Source: Xylocopa sonorina | Lineage: Eukaryota; Arthropoda; Insecta; Hymenoptera; Apidae | Reading direction: 5' to 3' | Assembly: GCF_050948175.1 (NCBI RefSeq) | Contig: NC_135205.1 | Span: forward strand, 2,517,795 to 2,581,794 | DNA: 64,000 nucleotides | In this document: positions 59,661 through 64,000 of the stretch, in pieces | How positions within the stretch are numbered: position 1 is the stretch's first letter | Layout of the letters: each line of letters opens with the position of its first letter | Notes under the pieces: generated by a model | What the model saw: the letters and a program-made list of their open reading frames with translations, nothing else | Databases searched by the model: none | Told to the model about the DNA's origin: nothing | Position numbers and translations under genes: made by a program

Positions 59661-61544
59661 TCAGCACTCGCGTTCAACTCGAAGATCGAAGGGTGAATCA
59701 AGCGCTGGTTCATTGTCTACTGCTCGATAGAAATCGACAGGTCCACTGGTAAAATATTTGCGAACATTCCGTGACGATTTGCTTGCGAGGTTCACCTAAT
59801 CGAGCGCAGCCAGCGATCGACAGACGTGACCAACGCGTCGCCCGGAAGTCCGTCGGCGGAAGACGAACGAGGGCCAGCGTGCGCGACTGACGAACGCAAA
59901 ATCGATAATCGATCGTCGCTTTTAAGACGAGTCAACGATGATACCAAGCGTTTTTCTCGCGTGACGAGCGAAGAACGCGAGATATCCTTCTTTCAACCGC
60001 GGCAGAGTTTGTCAATAAAATCTGTCGATAAAATTCTTGGTCCTTTTTTTGATTTAGACGCGAGGAGTGGTTTCATTTTTCATTCATCTGGTAGATGGAG
60101 TTACGCGTATTAGATGAGTCGAGAATGTGAGCCAGTAAAAGATGGTTCTTAGCTTAATTTTGAAGGTGAATACTGGTGTTGTATTTTGAGAGAAATTAGT
60201 TTGGTGTGTTGCGAAGTTTCGTGTAAAATTGAGGATCGATATATTACATAATTATCGACGTTGATGCAGTTTAACAGAATGCAATTTGGAAGATTTGAAG
60301 AAGTTTGGACTGAATTTTACTCTTGGATATGAAATATGAAATTTGTGGTTAAAAATTGTAGAAAAATTGATCTGTGATTGTATAGAAATCTCGTAAAGTA
60401 AATTTAATTCTTGTAAAATTGCAAAGCGTAGATTTTTCTTGGAAGTAGTGGATTTACGTGAAGAATTCTGAACAGCGTGTAGAACAGTCGATACGTGACA
60501 ACGTCGTACAGTGAATACGTGTTTGGACTTTTAAATGGACAGCGGTTTATTGAAATACAATTACTCTATAACGAGTATGCTCTGACATTTTATTTTGAAT
60601 GAAACATTCCGCTTTACAATTTCCATTCGAACGAGATGACGTTATCAGATCTCCTGCTTTAATTAGTTACGCTAAACAACTTTATATTTTATTTTCGCAT
60701 TCCTATCCTTTAAGTTGTTTAATTTTTTAAATTAAACGTGAACGTAGATGTTGTTAGAAATTATTTAGAATTCATCATTAAACTGCAATTTGACTAACAG
60801 AATTGATTAAGAAGTACCTTGCAGGATGTACTTCTTTTTTTTTTTAATTCAGAACCTTCTTCTGTTATGGCAATAAAAATATATAACTTTTTAAATATTT
60901 CATTTAAACTACAGAGTTAAATGACTATTTCATTTCATTTAAGTAATGTCGCAATATTAATTAAATAAATCTCGATTTTTTAAATAGCTACTAAGCTTTG
61001 AGTTTCATTATAGGTAAAGATATAAATATGAAATTAAGTGAACGATGACAATTTTTATATTTCTCTTTTATTTCCACTTGTTAAAGGCTTTTCGAAATGT
61101 GAAGGATACTTTGAATGGTATTCGAAATCATCACAAGAAAATACTGTTGGCTTTCTTATCACGTAAAAATTTCAAGCATCAATTTTAACAGAATTTTGTT
61201 TGGTTGATTCTTTGGTTCTTCTTTTATTCAAAAGTGAGAAGCAATTTTTTTTGTTCGAATCATCCGATATATGGAGTTACGTACACATACGCAAGTCGTG
61301 AGAAAATCATACGTCCGGCCAGGTGAATCGACTCGTGCGCATACACTTCCGCTCTGTATATATTTGACATGGAAAATTTATAGACGCCTATCAAACGTCG
61401 ACAGGCAATAAATATGTAATATCGCGTGTCTACTAAATCCAAAATTATGCGAATTTATCGAATATTCCTGAGGATCTTTCTAATAAAATAACCAGATCGT
61501 ATCGCGAATAACGTCTTCGGTATAAAAGATCTACGCGATTCTGG
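59661..61544. other. CpG-rich block then AT-rich spacer
   Basis: 59740-60110 is CpG-rich with a 95-codon plus frame (59826-60113) of disordered, charged composition; there is no splice or family support. 60120-61250 is AT-rich. 61255-61560 is a short, more balanced block. Confidence 0.33.
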
Positions 61545-62060
61545 CGAGTACGAATTTTCTTTTTTATCTACCAATTTCTTGTTTTATTTACGATATTTCA
61601 GTACTTTATTTACTATAATTTTCCTTTTTTATCTACAAATTTCTTTTTTCATGTACAATACTTCAATACTTTATCTACTACAATTTTCCTTTTTTATCTA
61701 CAATACTTCAGTATTTTATTTAGTATAATTTTCTTTTTTTTTATCCACAATACTTCACTACTTTATTTAGTATAATTTTCTTTTTTTATCCACAATACTT
61801 CAATACTTTATTTACTATAATTTTCCTTTTTTATCTACAAATTTCTTTTTTCATGTACAATACTTCAATACTTTATCTACTACAATTTTTCTTTTTTATC
61901 TACAATACTTCAGTATTTTATTTAGTATAATTTTCTTTTTTTATCTACAATACTTCACTACTTTATTTAGTATAATTTTCTTTTTTTATCCACAATACTT
62001 CAATACTTTATTTACTATAATTTTCTTTTTTTATCTACAATACTTTTAAAAGTTATCTGC
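61545..62060. repeat. tandem array, ~47-55 bp unit with ~240 bp higher-order period
   Basis: 'tttttatctacaa' or 'tttttatccacaa', 'tacttca' and 'actttattta' recur about ten times. The order of unit variants at 61600-61790 repeats at about 61835-62020, giving a larger period near 240 bp. Confidence 0.93.
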
Positions 62061-63099
62061 AGAATTAGAACTTACTTATTGTTTGGACAATTCTTGTTTT
62101 TCGAATTTTTATGATTTTTCAAATAGCATTCTTTCTTCGTCCCTTTTAAAAAATTCTAAAAGACGAATAAGGATTTCTAAATTATTTCAACTACGAGTGA
62201 GGATCTCTAAATGATTAACTACTCGTTAAATAACTTTCATATATAACCAACATTTCTATTTTCGAACTAGCTATAAAAAAAAGAAATATACAAAAAAAAT
62301 TTCTTGCAGAACCAAAGTACAATATCCTTCCAAATCATTTCTCTTTAATCCATTACCTTTTCATCCCCTTTCAACCCAAACAATATTATCTATTCTTCAA
62401 TCAACATTTATCAACCGAATTTTTCAAAATACCAACTCGTTCCTTCTAAAAAATCCTAAAAGAATCAGAAAAATACTAGGTTCTTCGAAAATTTCCTTCA
62501 AACGTTGTTCAAATCGTTCGATCGACCACCTATCCTCCGAACCACGAGTCCTTTGACCCTTTCAGCGATCATTCCTCTGAACATGATGAACGTAACTGAA
62601 GCGCGTTGCTTAGGTTTTGCTGCGAAAGAAAGAAGAGAGAAGGAAGCAAAAGAGAGTGAATCACGTTTCGTCCTGGGCCTGTCAGTGGACTTCTTTTTTC
62701 GTAATGAGCGTAACTAATTGGCTAATTAACTAGTATGGTGTAGGAACTTGATTCATGGCTGTAGTAATTTCTATTTTTTCTATTTAACTTCTATTAGTTA
62801 AATAATTCGAGAAATTAAATTCGTTAAATAATTAAAGAATGTTAGTTAAATAGAAAGTAGTTTAATTCCTATTTTTGTATTGCATTTAATGCTAATGTTA
62901 ATAGTATGAAAGCTATTGGTGCTTATGTATTAGTTTTTCTTACTTCTATTCGTAAATATGTGGCACGTCAGCTAAACGAATTATTTCTAGGGCGTTGGTA
63001 AGGAGGTGATATGTGTATGTACTTCCTGTTTGCTTACTTTTTGTTGCTTCTTAAGTGTAATGGTAATTACTTGCCGCCTAATTATTAGTTAACAATGTA
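62061..63099. other. unique DNA, mostly AT-rich
   Basis: A short, more balanced stretch at 62500-62720 holds a 70-codon plus frame without features. No gene is supported. Confidence 0.33.
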
Positions 63100-63330
63100 T
63101 ACACAATTATTTACATTTCCATATGAAGCTTTGTGCCTGTCAGTGGACTCACCAGTCCCTGCCTTAGACGCTGAGACGTTCTAGACAAATCAGAAGTTAT
63201 ATACATTAGAACAAATAGATGATCGCACGCTTTCGAGAAACTATAAGCAGTAATGTCCCTCTGGTGGTGAATGTCGAGAGTCTGCCACAGCAACGATAAC
63301 GAGGAACACGCCTCGAGTTCGATTCTCGTT
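63100..63330 (-). repeat. flank of a large inverted duplication, arm B
   Basis: The minus strand matches 28960-29110, with identical spacing (82 bp) between the CTCF-like CCACCAGAGGGAC (63255-63267) and CAGCGTCTAAGGCAGGG (63157-63173). It is separated from the rest of arm B by about 3.4 kb that has no counterpart in arm A. Confidence 0.7.
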
Positions 63331-64000
63331 AAATAGACTGGCAAGCGTAGCCGCTCGAGCGTTTAACTCGAACAGAAACGCGGTCTCCGCCTCGCGTAGG
63401 GCAAACTGGCGGTTGGCAGGGGTTGCAGGAATAAAAAAAAAAATTAATCGTCGATAGACAAGCGGTGTCGATCGAGCGGCAAGCAATTATCGGTGATCGA
63501 TCGATCGTGGAAAATCAGGTAGACGCGATATAAATTTCCAACAGAACCACCCCGTTGCAGCCCCTCTGCTATCGATTAATCGATGGGCTTGCTCGATCGC
63601 TCGAGCCTCTTTGCTTTCTTTTTCCCTTCTAATTGTTTCTGTTTCCCATTGTTTCAGCCCCGTCTCTCTTTATTAAGCGATTCTCTCATTCGACCATTTA
63701 ATTCGAGGCGATCGATGCCGGCTGGTGCGTTTGCGGTTGACGTTCGCCTCGAGATGGGTATTGAAAACCGATATAGAAGTGTATTGGCGAAAGAGTGTCC
63801 TTCTTATAGCGGGTGGTCGTAAGAATTGCAGGTGGAGGGGGGATAGGGAATTTAGTGACGATCAGCGAGCTGTGCAGGAGTGGATAGGCACTCCGTTTAT
63901 TGGGTTCGTCGAGGGCACCCTTCGGAGGACCTGAGAACATCTTCAGGATCAAAGTGAAAGTCTAATTTCAGAGTGGCAGTTAAATGTTCCTTCAGCTCGT
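63331..64000. other. CpG-rich block with a possible 3' splice site
   Basis: A long pyrimidine tract ends in TTTCAG at 63652-63657, a good plus-strand acceptor in form. The following sequence, read in the phase left by the exon at 16579, meets a stop after 14 codons. It is therefore not that gene's next exon in that phase, but could be noncoding or belong to another transcript. The overlapping frames at 63583-63952 have no family features. Confidence 0.28.

Noticed and set aside
63300..63340. GAG-TTCGATT-CTC resembling a tRNA T-arm
   Set aside because: No matching acceptor stem, D-arm or anticodon arm upstream. Other TTCGAAT strings (31520, 55930) failed the same test, so no tRNA gene is called.
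63652..63710. Strong-looking 3' splice site as next exon of the gene starting at 16522
   Set aside because: In the phase left by the exon at 16579 a stop appears after 14 codons with no sensible domain.
1..64000. Search by eye for well-known insect microRNA seeds (let-7, miR-1, miR-9, bantam and similar)
   Set aside because: None of the mature sequences I know was found in either strand where I looked; this was not an exhaustive scan.

Overview
The window looks like insect nuclear DNA, most likely from a hymenopteran (bee, wasp or ant). It is very AT-rich, with scattered CpG-rich blocks of 200-700 bp and no operons or long bacterial-type reading frames. The recognisable mobile elements are TTAA-flanked and piggyBac-like. 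Most open frames are short and lie in tandem repeats or by chance in GC-rich blocks. I take the window to be mostly intronic or intergenic sequence around the 5' end of one plus-strand gene with long introns. The species and gene are not identified.

Candidate gene parts. A promoter-like region spans about 8.9-10.5 kb. It holds a TATA box followed by a 32-codon frame (8931-9079), a GA-rich tandem array, a CpG-rich block with a consensus 5' splice site (exon end at 9920), an (AGTC)n run and a second possible splice donor at 10454. At 16522-16579 there is a short coding exon with a clean start context, beginning MSNSGAIPLILVKTEQ. It has an in-frame stop just upstream and ends at what looks like a GC-AG splice donor. 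No downstream coding exon could be tied to it, so the rest of the gene is probably outside the window. Two weaker minus-strand or either-strand exon candidates lie at 32606-32850 and 36223-36283.

Mobile elements. A piggyBac-like element (26898-28578, TTAA target sites, CCCTTTGCGCTC termini) keeps a fragment of a possible transposase N-terminus. It is interrupted by a second DNA transposon (27403-28474) with inverted repeats of about 35 bp, TATA (or TA) target sites and a 122-codon open frame. Two copies of a TTAA-flanked MITE lie at 1-373 and 19248-19643. A foldback element lies at 57336-57636.

Repeats. About a third of the window, by my approximate boundaries, consists of more than 30 unrelated local tandem duplications with unit sizes from 47 to 366 bp and 2 to 13 copies. 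There is also a large inverted duplication (about 28.96-30.45 kb against 58.39-59.66 plus 63.1-63.33 kb) and a diverged direct duplication (41.14-41.75 against 56.38-57.06 kb).

Remaining DNA. Between the repeats, CpG-rich unique blocks alternate with AT-rich spacer. Some blocks carry clustered motifs that resemble regulatory sites: kappaB/Dorsal-like at 46.23-46.30 kb, homeodomain-type palindromes at 46.49-46.52 kb and CTCF-like cores at 29.0, 33.1, 49.2 and 63.26 kb. These are motif resemblances, not demonstrated sites.
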